DNA from: Endozoicomonas sp031844845
Lineage (GTDB): Bacteria > Pseudomonadota > Gammaproteobacteria > Pseudomonadales > Endozoicomonadaceae
Direction: 5' to 3'
Assembly: GCF_031844845.1 (NCBI RefSeq)
Contig: NZ_JAVRMB020000128.1
Location: 6,623 to 70,622 of the forward strand
Length of the DNA stretch: 64,000 nt
Translations under genes and position numbers: made by a program
Notes under the pieces: model-generated
What the model was told of the DNA's origin: nothing
Databases searched by the model: none
The model's input: the letters and a program-made list of their open reading frames with translations, nothing else
Shown: positions 1 through 6,744 of the stretch, piece by piece
How positions within the stretch are numbered: the first letter of the stretch is position 1
How the letters are laid out: each line of letters starts with the position of its first letter

Positions 1-212
1 CATAATTTTAAAATCCAATAATAATTTATTTGCTATAAAAACTAACAAATCAATCATCCTCAGTATTAAACATCTCTGAATCCAAGTGATTCAGATATTA
101 CTTTGGGGGTAAATCCAGTTTTTGGATAAAAACTAACAGACAGGATTCTGGTTGGCGCAGTTGAACCAGCACTACATGGCAACGGAGTGCGGTTTAATCA
201 ATCAGGCTAAGA
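1..212. repeat. Left copy of a ~215 bp direct repeat
   Basis: This segment is repeated in the same orientation at 1081-1302, at roughly 80% identity by eye with a few small indels. Both copies start with CATAAT and run through shared blocks such as CAATCATC, TCCAAGTGAT, CAGGATTCTGGTTGGCGCAG and TTTAATCAATCAGGC. The pair brackets a transposase remnant, so it may be the non-coding part of the mobile unit. The left edge may extend beyond the window. Confidence 0.75.
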
Positions 213-1067
213 GAAATCAGTTTTACAATGGTGCCGATGAGTATAACCGACGACAAGCAAGAGTACCCTGAAACCACTGCCGTCCTGCTTTTCAGCGAAG
301 GCTTTCATGGCGGCCAATTTACCAACCGCACGTCTGAAACGATTATTCCAGTCTATGGTTTTTAGCCACTCTTCTTCATCTATACCCAGTCGGGTCAGAA
401 TGGGAGGCGTATCAGCGGGTATGGCTCCTCGTTTGCCGGCTTTGAGTATTCTTCCGCTCCAGTCCACTAATTCAAAGTAGTATTGTCGGCTGAACGGAAT
501 GGACTCATCGGGGTTTTGTCCAGGGCATTGCAGGGGTTTGAGCAGCAGGCCGGTTTTTTTATTGGTCAGATTGTTATCCAGGTGCGTTATTCGTTGTTGA
601 ATGGAAGTGTAGGCAGAGGTTTTCGGTGTATCGGCCATCTTTGTTCTTATGGGATTAGGGTCCACATAAGCCATGCAGGTGAGAATAGCTGCTTCATCCA
701 GCAGGGCCTGGCTTTTGAAACGGTCTTCCCAGAATCGGCCTTTGCAGCCATCTTCCTGATTGGCTTCGCGGGCCAGATGCTCGTTAAGACAGCGCATAAA
801 CCAGATGATGTCCTGTAATCGTTCCCGGAACACCAGAGCATATTCATCAACTCTCAGTTGTTCCGCATCATCCAGTTTCTCACCGGCAAGATAACGCTGA
901 ACCAGCATTGGCCCATTAAATAATTGTGCCCAGCGTTTGAGCACCTCCCTGTCACACCACTGCTTCGCGGCGGGTGTGTTGATGTGCAACACAGCATGGT
1001 AATGATTGGACATGATTGCATAGGCACAGACTTCTATCGCAAAGATATTCACGAAGAAATAGGACAA
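207..1067 (-). pseudogene. REP-associated (Y1/IS200-like) transposase, 5'-truncated
   Basis: The product resembles the Y1_Tnp single-strand transposases (COG1943, RAYT group). These use an HUH metal-binding pair and a tyrosine to cut one DNA strand. Visible features are the SNHYHAVLH motif near residue 20 and a conserved AYVDPNPIR segment near residue 135. In this family the HUH motif normally follows 60-80 N-terminal residues, so the 5' end is missing. The only start is a TTG close to a short tandem duplication (GAAATAGGACA, about 1060-1078), just where the right repeat copy begins at 1081. The C-terminus looks intact. Probably inactive. Confidence 0.7.
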
Positions 1068-1080
1068 GAAATAGGACAGC

Positions 1081-1302
1081 CATAATCTTAAAACCCAATA
1101 AAACCTGATTGGCTATAAAAACTGACAACTCAATCATCATCAGTATTAACCATCCCTGAGTCCAAGTGATGCAGACAATACTATTGAGGGTGAATCCAGC
1201 TTTTGGATGAAAAACTAACGGACAGGATTCTGGTTGGCGCAGGCTGAACCAGCACTACGCAGTAACGGAATGCAGTTTAATCAATCAGGCTTAAAAAAAT
1301 GA
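1081..1302. repeat. Right copy of the ~215 bp direct repeat
   Basis: Second copy of the repeat seen at 1-212, in the same orientation. It abuts the broken 5' end of the transposase remnant, suggesting that a ~1,080 bp repeat-plus-transposase unit was tandemly duplicated or truncated here. Confidence 0.75.
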
Positions 1303-1350
1303 GTCTACATTTGGAAAGTCCAGTTTATGGGTGTCTTATTCTCCTTGTCC

Positions 1351-1361
1351 AGTCGTTAGCC
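1351..1361 (+). other. Possible integron recombination core before the higBA cassette
   Basis: The heptamer GTTAGCC at 1355-1361 resembles the integron core GTTRRRY. Its reverse complement is nearly reproduced (GGGCATAAC) at 2041-2049 after the higBA pair, as expected if the two ends belong to one cassette. The right side of the preceding site is not a clear palindrome, so this is weaker than the later attC calls. Confidence 0.35.
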
Positions 1362-1401
1362 CAAATAGAAATTGTCAGCCTGATTAATAAGATATGAGTA
1401 C

Positions 1402-1429
1402 TTGACAAGATACGGCAACGCCGTATACA
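1402..1429 (+). promoter_or_regulatory. higBA promoter with overlapping operator
   Basis: A -35 box TTGACA (1402-1407) and a -10 box TATACA (1424-1429) are 16 bp apart. The spacer is occupied by a perfect 7+7 inverted repeat with a 3-base centre, ATACGGCAACGCCGTAT (1410-1426). This fits autorepression by the HigA-type antitoxin encoded downstream. Transcription would start near 1436, almost at the toxin ATG (1439), so toxin translation would be close to leaderless. Confidence 0.75.
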
Positions 1430-1438
1430 TTGTGATCA

Positions 1439-1750
1439 ATGATTTTCATTGAAACAAGTAAATTTACCAAGCTTATATCAGATTATTTGTCTGATTCTGA
1501 ATTCAGTATCTTGCAGTGGCACCTACAGGAAAAACCTGATTCTGGTGATATTGTTCGTGGTAGCGGGGGTGTCCGAAAAGTACGCTGGACTCCAGAAGGG
1601 AAAGATAAAATCGGCGGTGTTCGAGTAATTTACCACTGAAAGAAGAGTGATCACGAAATCTGGATGCTCACAATTTACAGCAAATCAGAGCAAGCCACTA
1701 TTTCTGGTCAAATTCTAAAGAAAATTTCGGAGGCTATCAAAAATGAGTGA
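1439..1750 (+). pseudogene. higB: HigB/RelE-type toxin with in-frame stop
   Basis: The first 66 residues match HigB-like mRNA-interferase toxins (start MIFIETSKF, then SGGVRKVRW and GGVRVIY). The frame stops at TGA 1637-1639, where relatives carry Trp or another residue. It then continues in the same frame to TGA 1748-1750, encoding the rest of the fold, including EIWMLTIYSKSEQ. A single nonsense change (probably TGG to TGA) therefore removes the last ~36 residues, which contain catalytic-core strands. The full-length frame would be 103 residues and would overlap the antitoxin start, as usual for higBA. The toxin is presumably dead, leaving an orphan antitoxin. Confidence 0.8.
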
Positions 1751-2030
1751 GCGTGATATAGGTCAAGAAATTTTTGATGGTATTGAGGAAATTAAATCGT
1801 TTAAGTCCGGTGAAGGAAAGCTTAAAGCCTCTATCCTTTCAGAACCGTCTCCAGCTAAAGAAATCAGGAAGAAATTAAAATTATCGCAGTCGGCGTTTGC
1901 AGGTTTTATGGGGGTCAGCATAAGAACCATACAAGACTGGGAACAAGGTCGCCGAAATCCACAAGGCCCAGCAAAAGCATTGCTAAGAATTGCAGAACAA
2001 TGTCCAGAAGTGTTTCAAGAATTACGATAA
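1743..2030 (+). CDS. higA: HigA-type antitoxin, XRE-family regulator
   Basis: A 95-residue protein with a Cro/C1-type helix-turn-helix at about residues 45-75 (LSQSAFAGFMGVSIRTIQDW), typical of HigA/NadS antitoxins that neutralise HigB and repress the operon. It starts inside the last codons of the toxin reading frame (ATG 1743), so the pair was translationally coupled. The frame is intact although the toxin carries a nonsense codon. The palindrome in the promoter at 1410-1426 is the likely operator. Toxin-antitoxin pairs of this kind are common in chromosomal integron cassettes, which fits the attC-like sequence right after the stop. Confidence 0.85.
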   Translation: MSERDIGQEIFDGIEEIKSFKSGEGKLKASILSEPSPAKEIRKKLKLSQSAFAGFMGVSIRTIQDWEQGRRNPQGPAKALLRIAEQCPEVFQELR

Positions 2031-2040
2031 TTAAGACACA

Positions 2041-2071
2041 GGGCATAACAAGAATTTCCAGCGGACTGCGC
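2041..2071 (+). other. Left half of an attC-like site, interrupted
   Basis: GGGCATAACAAGAATTTCCA followed by GCGGACTG looks like the R''/L'' half of an integron attC site (consensus RYYYAAC at the start). The expected right half ending in GTTRRRY is absent, because a repeat beginning at 2072 takes its place. It lies 11 bp after the higA stop, the normal place for a cassette attC. Confidence 0.45.
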
Positions 2072-2135
2072 GAAAACCGAGGGCGGGTCTTGAATCTTGC
2101 ACTTATGCAAAATGAAAGACTTGACCCCAATCTTC
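2072..2135. repeat. Hairpin-containing direct repeat, left of speE-like gene
   Basis: This ~64 bp element is repeated at 2884-2948 in the same orientation with only a few differences. Its core contains GTCTT...TTGCA-CTTA-TGCAA...AAGAC, a foldable stem with an internal bulge. The two copies flank the gene at 2166-2849. Similar sequence is common near Y1-transposase elements, but I cannot confirm a family. Confidence 0.75.
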
Positions 2136-2165
2136 GTCTTCCCACTATAACCACGGCGAATTAAT

Positions 2166-2849
2166 ATGAAACAATTAAACAAACTCGCGATAGCGATTAT
2201 TCCCAACAATGGCGGTGAGTTGACTTTGTTTCGCCGCGAAGATGAATTTTCTATTCGGCTTTCCGGCGTGCGCGGGGAGTTAATGAATAGTCGGGTTTAT
2301 AATTCCGAACAGGAATTGGCCAAACTCGGCTGTGCTCATATTAAAAATAAAGACAATGCAGAAGTGTTAGTTGGTGGTTTGGGTATGGGCTATACCTTGG
2401 CGTCAGCACTAGAGAGTGTTACTGCAAACTCACGGGTCACTGTCGCAGAGCTTATTCCAGAGGTAGTGGAATGGAACCAGGGCCCGCTAGGTGAATGTGC
2501 AGGCAAGCCATTGGCAGATAGTCGCTGCCAAGTACGGTTGGGTGATATCGCCGAGTTAATAAAAATACAGCAGCCAGATTTTGATGCCATTTTACTGGAT
2601 GTCGATAATGGTCCGGAAGGTATTACCCATAGTAATAATAATTGGCTGTATTCCACGAGTGGTTTAGATGCCTTATATAAGAGCTTACGCCCTGAAGGGA
2701 TGTTGGCAGTGTGGTCTGCCGGTGCAGATTCCATGTTCACTATTCAACTAAAAAAAGCTGGATTCTCAGTTCAAGTACGTACAGTGAGAGCGAGGCCTGG
2801 TAAAGGCAGTCGACATACCATTTTCCTGGCAAAAAAGCCTTGGCATTAG
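2166..2849 (+). CDS. Spermidine synthase-like SAM-dependent protein
   Basis: A 227-residue protein with the Rossmann fold of the spermidine synthase/methyltransferase superfamily. A nucleotide-binding loop VLVGGLGMGYT lies near residues 67-77, an acidic end to the second strand in VAELIPEVVEW, and LLDVDNGPEG near residues 140-150 where PAPT-binding acidic residues sit in SpeE. It lacks the N-terminal beta-domain of true SpeE (about 290 residues), so it may be an aminopropyltransferase relative or a methyltransferase of unknown substrate. There is no good ribosome-binding site before ATG 2166. The gene is bracketed by ~64 bp direct repeats and followed by an attC-like site, suggesting a mobile cassette origin. 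Confidence 0.7.
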   Translation: MKQLNKLAIAIIPNNGGELTLFRREDEFSIRLSGVRGELMNSRVYNSEQELAKLGCAHIKNKDNAEVLVGGLGMGYTLASALESVTANSRVTVAELIPEVVEWNQGPLGECAGKPLADSRCQVRLGDIAELIKIQQPDFDAILLDVDNGPEGITHSNNNWLYSTSGLDALYKSLRPEGMLAVWSAGADSMFTIQLKKAGFSVQVRTVRARPGKGSRHTIFLAKKPWH

Positions 2850-2854
2850 TCCCA

Positions 2855-2948
2855 GGAAAACCGGGGTCGGGTCTTGAATCTTGGAAAACCGGGGTCGGGT
2901 CTTGAATCTTGCACTTATGCAAAATGAAAGACTTGCCCCCAATCTTCC
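2855..2948. repeat. Direct repeat right of speE-like gene, with partial tandem copy
   Basis: 2884-2948 is the second copy of the 2072-2135 element. Just before it, a 28 bp piece (GGAAAACCGGGGTCGGGTCT...) is duplicated in tandem at 2855-2882 and 2883-2910. The copies flank the spermidine-synthase-like gene. Confidence 0.75.
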
Positions 2949-3071
2949 TACGATAATGGTTTCGTGCCGTGAGTCAGCCTTCTGCATAAGCCAGGTTGGT
3001 TGCTTGCATTAAGCCTGGTCTCAGTTAATCTCAGGCTTTGGTATGGCTTCAAGTCCCGTGGCCAATCGAAG

Positions 3072-3136
3072 TTAATAACGGCGTCACGGCCATCAGCTCG
3101 GACTGCCTCCGGCAGCTGGCTATGCTGACGTTACCT
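3072..3136 (+). other. attC-like integron recombination site
   Basis: An imperfect palindrome runs from TTAATAACGG to GACGTTACCT, centred on CTGCCTCCGGCAG. It strongly resembles the site at 4070-4127: both contain GCTCGGACTGCC, then GCAG.(C/T)GGC.ATGC and end near GTTA. The first bases of the following cassette, GTTACCTGCCT (3130-3140), are matched in reverse complement by AGGCAGGT at 3552-3559. That is the expected relation between the two ends of one gene cassette. Confidence 0.6.
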
Positions 3137-3162
3137 GCCTCACATCAATTGGATTACGAATA

Positions 3163-3561
3163 ATGAAAGAAATACAAAGAATAAATCACGTTGGTTTAAG
3201 GGTTCGAGATTTAGACATTTCTCGAAAATTCTACGAAAAACTCGGATTCATATTCCTTGTAGGTCCAGTTGGTCCTGAACCCGTTGCTATCATAGAGCAT
3301 CCATCTGGGGTGAACATTAATCTCATCCTTAACACATCAGAAGAAGCTCCAAGGAAGAATATTCTGATGGAAGAATCAGTGAAGTATCCAGGCTATACAC
3401 ATGTAGCATTGGAAATATCCGATATCCAGTCAGCATTACGGCAAATTCAAGAATTGGGCATTACGATTACTGAGCGAGTAGAATTTGAGGGTGCTCAATT
3501 CTTCTTTATAAGAGATCCCGATGCCAATATTATCGAGTTTCATCAACCAGCAGGCAGGTGA
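3163..3561 (+). CDS. VOC-family (glyoxalase/dioxygenase fold) protein
   Basis: A 132-residue single-subunit vicinal-oxygen-chelate protein. It begins INHVGLRVRDLDISRKFYEK, the classic first beta-alpha-beta module with a metal-ligand His, has a second module around THVALEISDIQSAL, and ends IRDPDANIIEFHQP, where the Glu is usually a metal ligand. Relatives include lactoylglutathione lyase, fosfomycin-resistance enzymes and methylmalonyl-CoA epimerase; the substrate cannot be told from sequence. The gene fills a cassette-like interval: an attC-like site lies 27 bp upstream, and the stop codon falls inside the start of the next attC-like site. No clear ribosome-binding site. Confidence 0.85.
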   Translation: MKEIQRINHVGLRVRDLDISRKFYEKLGFIFLVGPVGPEPVAIIEHPSGVNINLILNTSEEAPRKNILMEESVKYPGYTHVALEISDIQSALRQIQELGITITERVEFEGAQFFFIRDPDANIIEFHQPAGR

Positions 3562-3610
3562 TAAGTGCATGCAGCCGCCGCCTTCGGCGCCCCACATGCA
3601 GGCGTCAGAC
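3552..3610 (+). other. attC-like site after the VOC gene
   Basis: AGGCAGGTGATAAG begins an imperfect palindrome with arms GTGCATGCAG and CACATGCAGGCGTCAG around a strong GCCGCC-TT-CGGCGCC hairpin. The 3' core reads GTCAGAC rather than GTTRRRY, so it may be inactive. The VOC stop codon (3559-3561) lies inside the site, as is usual for cassettes. Confidence 0.5.
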
Positions 3611-3710
3611 TGTCTCAAGATTGATGGTGTTGCGCAGCACGCTGCAGTCGATTGCATGATTAAATCATTCAAATATAAAGGGTTGGAACCGTTCTTCGAA
3701 TCAGCAGACT

Positions 3711-3896
3711 TTCCCCTCGCTGGGTATTGCTAAAAGTAGCACGCGGAGTGAGGAGCTTTTTCTAAATTCGAAAGATATCGAAAGGGTAAGGGTTTTGCGG
3801 CGGGCACTGACCCATCTTAAACCTGTAGAAGGCGCCAGGAAGCTTGTTGAGTTACTTGAGAAATACCCAGCGAATGCAGAACTGTTGAACCGGTAG
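3711..3896 (+). pseudogene. rho: Fragment of transcription terminator Rho (C-terminus)
   Basis: Without any start codon, the frame from 3711 reads FPSLGIAKSSTRSEELFL and continues with IERVRVLRRALTHLKPVEGA up to a TAG at 3894-3896. This matches the extreme C-terminus of Rho, whose conserved form is FPAIxxxxSGTRxEELL followed by a Leu/Arg-rich helix. The ATPase core and RNA-binding domains are absent. It sits between two attC-like sites in a stretch (3611-4069) with no intact gene. A functional rho gene must be elsewhere. Confidence 0.65.
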
Positions 3897-4069
3897 TTGC
3901 CAAAAATTTGAAAATCCGCCTTTCAAAAAACTTGATTTACGTAGGTGGTCAAAGGCGAGGAGAAGCATAATAAGGAAATAAAGGCAGTGGAATGGTTGTT
4001 TGTGATCCAGACCCTTTTCAGAAGTAATATCCAATTAGTGGCCAGTCCAGACAGATTGTCAGTATGGGT

Positions 4070-4127
4070 GGCTAACAAACACATCGGCTCGGACTGCCTT
4101 CAGCAGCCGGCCATGCAGGCGTTATGT
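4070..4127 (+). other. attC-like integron site before the UPF0158 gene
   Basis: This is the best attC candidate. GGCTAACAA (R''-like) starts a 58 bp imperfect palindrome whose arms, TCGGCTCGGACTGCC and GCAGCCGGCCATGCAGGC, close in GCGTTATGTG (R'-like GTTRRRY). The cassette start GTTATGTGCTC (4121-4131) is complementary to GAGCACATGAC at 4552-4562 in 10 of 11 positions, which defines the far end of the same cassette. Confidence 0.65.
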
Positions 4128-4144
4128 GCTCAAAGGGGGTAATC

Positions 4145-4561
4145 ATGGAAGTAAGCATTGATGATCTACAATTGGCTGTTGAATTTGTTTCGAGTTGTCC
4201 TTCACTTGAATCGGAAGCATTTTTGGATCGTAAAACCGGGACAATATATTATTCGGGGGATTGTGTTGACGAAGATTTGCCCATTGATGTGTATGAAAAT
4301 GAACGCTACCTATCAGTGCCTTCTAAACAGGATTTGGACTTAGGGCGTTCTCTCGCTTTAGCGTTTACTGCTCAGCAATTGCCGAGTGATCTTGACTCTG
4401 TTTATGAGTTCTTTCGCCGCAAGGGCGCATACTCTAAATTCAAGCTGTTCCTTGAGCGTACTGGCAGCCTGGAGCAATGGTATGCCTTTGAAATCGAGTC
4501 TGTTAATACAGCAATTGAACATTGGTGCAAAGAGCATAATTTAATGACCAGGAGCACATGA
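4145..4561 (+). CDS. UPF0158 family protein
   Basis: A 138-residue acidic protein matching the uncharacterised UPF0158 family: FLDRKTGTIYYSGD near the N-terminus, then ERYLSVPSKQDLDLGRSLAL, GAYSKFKLFLERTGSLEQWY and a Trp-rich end. Function is unknown. I chose ATG 4145 over the upstream in-frame ATG 4124 because AAAGGGGG lies 6 bases before it, while 4124 falls inside the attC-like core. The gene fills a cassette of ~430 bp whose two ends show integron-type complementarity, so it is probably an integron gene cassette. Confidence 0.8.
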   Translation: MEVSIDDLQLAVEFVSSCPSLESEAFLDRKTGTIYYSGDCVDEDLPIDVYENERYLSVPSKQDLDLGRSLALAFTAQQLPSDLDSVYEFFRRKGAYSKFKLFLERTGSLEQWYAFEIESVNTAIEHWCKEHNLMTRST

Positions 4562-5473
4562 CGAGTTCGTTTACCGGACGCAACTTTATCGGTGTGAACG
4601 ATTTGTTTCAGGCTCTGCTGTTCTTCAGAGGAAAGCTGGATGTGGTACTTGACAGGTATAATGCAGACAAAAAATCAGTATCATGCCTGAAGATCGGTAC
4701 CACTGCTTTATGATATGTCAATCCTATTGAAATCATGCACTGGTGCTGGAAAGATTTCTGGTCGTTTATTTCTGAGGCTATTGTCGAAAGTCCGTTTGCC
4801 AACCCTGGTCTGACAGCCATAATTTTATCTCATATTGGCTTATGTCAGGGTTGTGATGGGCTATCAAGGTCTGGTGTTCCTTACCGGAAGAGTGGTCTTC
4901 TGGTCAGACCAGCAATTGTCCGTTCCCCGGTGGTTCTATCCGGTTGCAGAAACCCTGCTTCCTTGAGGTGGGGCTTGATCTTTCTGATTGTTTTGATGGC
5001 ACTCTCAATATTTCCATTGCTCCACATACCTTTCAACTGATCTCACCTGAACTGACATTACCCGGGTTATCCTGACCTGGAGGATGTGAGACGTTCTCTT
5101 TTTCCCACTGTTTTCTCAAGACTGGGCAGCAGATGGTTGCTGGCTGGATCTATTATCCGCACCCGGAAACCAAGTCAGCTCATTTTCATCGCCCGGACAC
5201 CATTGAGATACTGGCTCCCTGGCCGGGTGGCATCTGTTATGGCGGTCAGCTTGTGCTGCTGGTTAAGCGAGATGAAGTACTGATTGATGGTTGATGCCAT
5301 TATTCGTGTTTACTTTGTCTGCCGTCATGCTTCGTGAGTGGCAACACCTTTTCTATGCACCCGGGGGCTCATCCAGTGAACAATTATAAGAAAAGAAGAA
5401 TTCAATAAAGTAGTTAAGTTGCTGAGATATCAGCTTTTTCTGGATTTATTTTATATTTAGCTATTTTATATTT
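4562..5473. other. Decayed DNA, no intact gene
   Basis: About 0.9 kb without a credible complete gene. Several short plus-strand frames look like pieces of one broken coding sequence: one near 4855-4960 (QGLVFLTGRVVFW), another near 4970-5065 (LDLSDCFDGTLNISIAPH) and a third near 5105-5293 (MVAGWIYYPHPETK, then EILAPWPGGICYGGQLVLL). They are in different frames, so frameshifts would be needed to join them. I recognise no family. It lies just upstream of the secretion cluster and could be a lost member of it. Confidence 0.35.
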
Positions 5474-5502
5474 ATTTTTTATCTCAAAAAAAGATAAAAA
5501 AT
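5474..5502. other. AT-rich hairpin upstream of HlyD gene
   Basis: ATTTTTTATCT (5474-5484) and AGATAAAAAAT (5492-5502) form a perfect 11 bp stem with a 7-base A-rich loop, in strongly AT-rich DNA (5400-5515) some 80 bp before the HlyD-like start. It could be a weak bidirectional terminator or a regulator-binding site. Confidence 0.4.
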
Positions 5503-5581
5503 GAGACTTTTGTATGCTCCCTGGGAAGGAAAAGAACGGGAGGGGTGATTATTCTTAGTATTTATCAGGAAGTAAATCAGT

Positions 5582-6691
5582 ATGGATGCAAAGAAAGGAC
5601 TCATAGTCAGTGGTTTCCTCTTTTTAACCCTGGTGCTGATCAGCACATTTGTTGAGGTTGAAGTCTTTACCCGTGCCGATGGAGAAGTGTCTTCCTATTC
5701 GGCGCCTGCCCATGCCGATTTTTCCGATGATGGTGTGATTCAGCGTATTTATGTCACTGAAGGCGATTTCATTGAGCAGGGTGATGTATTGGTTGAGTTG
5801 GATAATGAAGAGCAGAAGATCAACCTGGATATTTTCACTGAAAAGCAGCAGCGCCTGGAGAAGAAACTCGACATTCTCAATGCACTCCTTGAAGAGCAGC
5901 AGCTGGATAGAATGGCGGATAGCACGCAGCTGGAAACGCAGGTGTCCCGTTTTGTCCTGATCAGCAATAACTACCATGACAGCCTGAAAAACCTGCAGGC
6001 GCTGGTGGCTATCGACAGTCAGAAGAATCAGGCCATTACTGCACTGGTAGAAAAGAAAGCTGCCGGTTCCATGCAGACCATGGATTCGACACATAAAGTA
6101 CTTCGTTCCCGTAAAGACCTGCTGAAAGTTAAAAAAGAATTTGAAGAACGTATTGTTTTTGAAATTGAACGATATGAAGAGCAGCTTCGGGAAGTGAGCA
6201 ACAGTATTCGTTTATATGAGTATTATATTGAGCGCTCTTATATTCGTTCTCCGGTTTCCGGAGTGGTTCGCCAGGTTCACTATTCTCAGGAAGGTAAGTT
6301 TATCAACCAGGGCGATACCTTTGCCGAGATTATTGAAGATACGCCGAAACCCTACAAAATCACTCTGAATGTCTCTGCCAGTGATATTGGGATGATTAAG
6401 GTCGATACCGATGTGAGACTGCGACTGGATGCTTACGATCATACAATTTTCGGTTATCTCGACGGTACCATCAGCCGCATCAGTGTTGATCGTCTTGAAG
6501 AGTCTGGCCATGATCTGTTTTACCGGGTTGAAGTGGTGCCAGACCGGGCATTTCTGAAATACAGGGATGAGCAGTTTCCATTGAAATATGGCATGACGCT
6601 GTACGGTACCATTGAGCGTGGCAGGGTCTCACTGATCAGCTACCTGATGAGCCCGGTTATTAAACACTTCCATGAAATTGGTCATATCTGA
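5582..6691 (+). CDS. HlyD-family membrane fusion protein (type I secretion adaptor)
   Basis: A 369-residue periplasmic adaptor. One N-terminal membrane segment (about residues 7-24) is followed by a lipoyl half-motif (VIQRIYVTEGDFIEQGDVLVEL, 55-77), a coiled-coil hairpin (about 80-220), the second lipoyl half (YIRSPVSGVVRQV) and a beta-barrel ending in KYGMTLYGTIERGR. It is shorter than HlyD/LapC-type adaptors (about 430-480), mainly in the hairpin. AGGA at 5567-5570 precedes ATG 5582. It would link the inner-membrane ABC protein at 11290 to an outer-membrane channel; no tolC-like gene lies in the window. It is first of three co-directional genes. Confidence 0.85.
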   Translation: MDAKKGLIVSGFLFLTLVLISTFVEVEVFTRADGEVSSYSAPAHADFSDDGVIQRIYVTEGDFIEQGDVLVELDNEEQKINLDIFTEKQQRLEKKLDILNALLEEQQLDRMADSTQLETQVSRFVLISNNYHDSLKNLQALVAIDSQKNQAITALVEKKAAGSMQTMDSTHKVLRSRKDLLKVKKEFEERIVFEIERYEEQLREVSNSIRLYEYYIERSYIRSPVSGVVRQVHYSQEGKFINQGDTFAEIIEDTPKPYKITLNVSASDIGMIKVDTDVRLRLDAYDHTIFGYLDGTISRISVDRLEESGHDLFYRVEVVPDRAFLKYRDEQFPLKYGMTLYGTIERGRVSLISYLMSPVIKHFHEIGHI

Positions 6692-6744
6692 TTCGGGTTG
6701 CCCCTGGCTCGGGTCAGTCATCACAATAAAATGGATTGGTAAAA

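Noticed and set aside
207..1067. Intact active transposase
   Set aside because: The HUH motif lies ~20 residues from the start, whereas the family has 60-80 residues before it; the 5' end is missing.
1637..1639. TGA in higB read as selenocysteine
   Set aside because: Relatives have Trp or similar at this position and no SECIS-like stem is apparent; a nonsense mutation is simpler.
4735..5040. 101-codon plus-strand frame
   Set aside because: Composition and lack of any start signal or family match suggest chance; competing frames in the same DNA look equally protein-like, consistent with decay.
6736..6744. TTG start for the giant surface protein
   Set aside because: The frame opens at TTG 6736, but ATG 6745 only three codons later is the more natural start.
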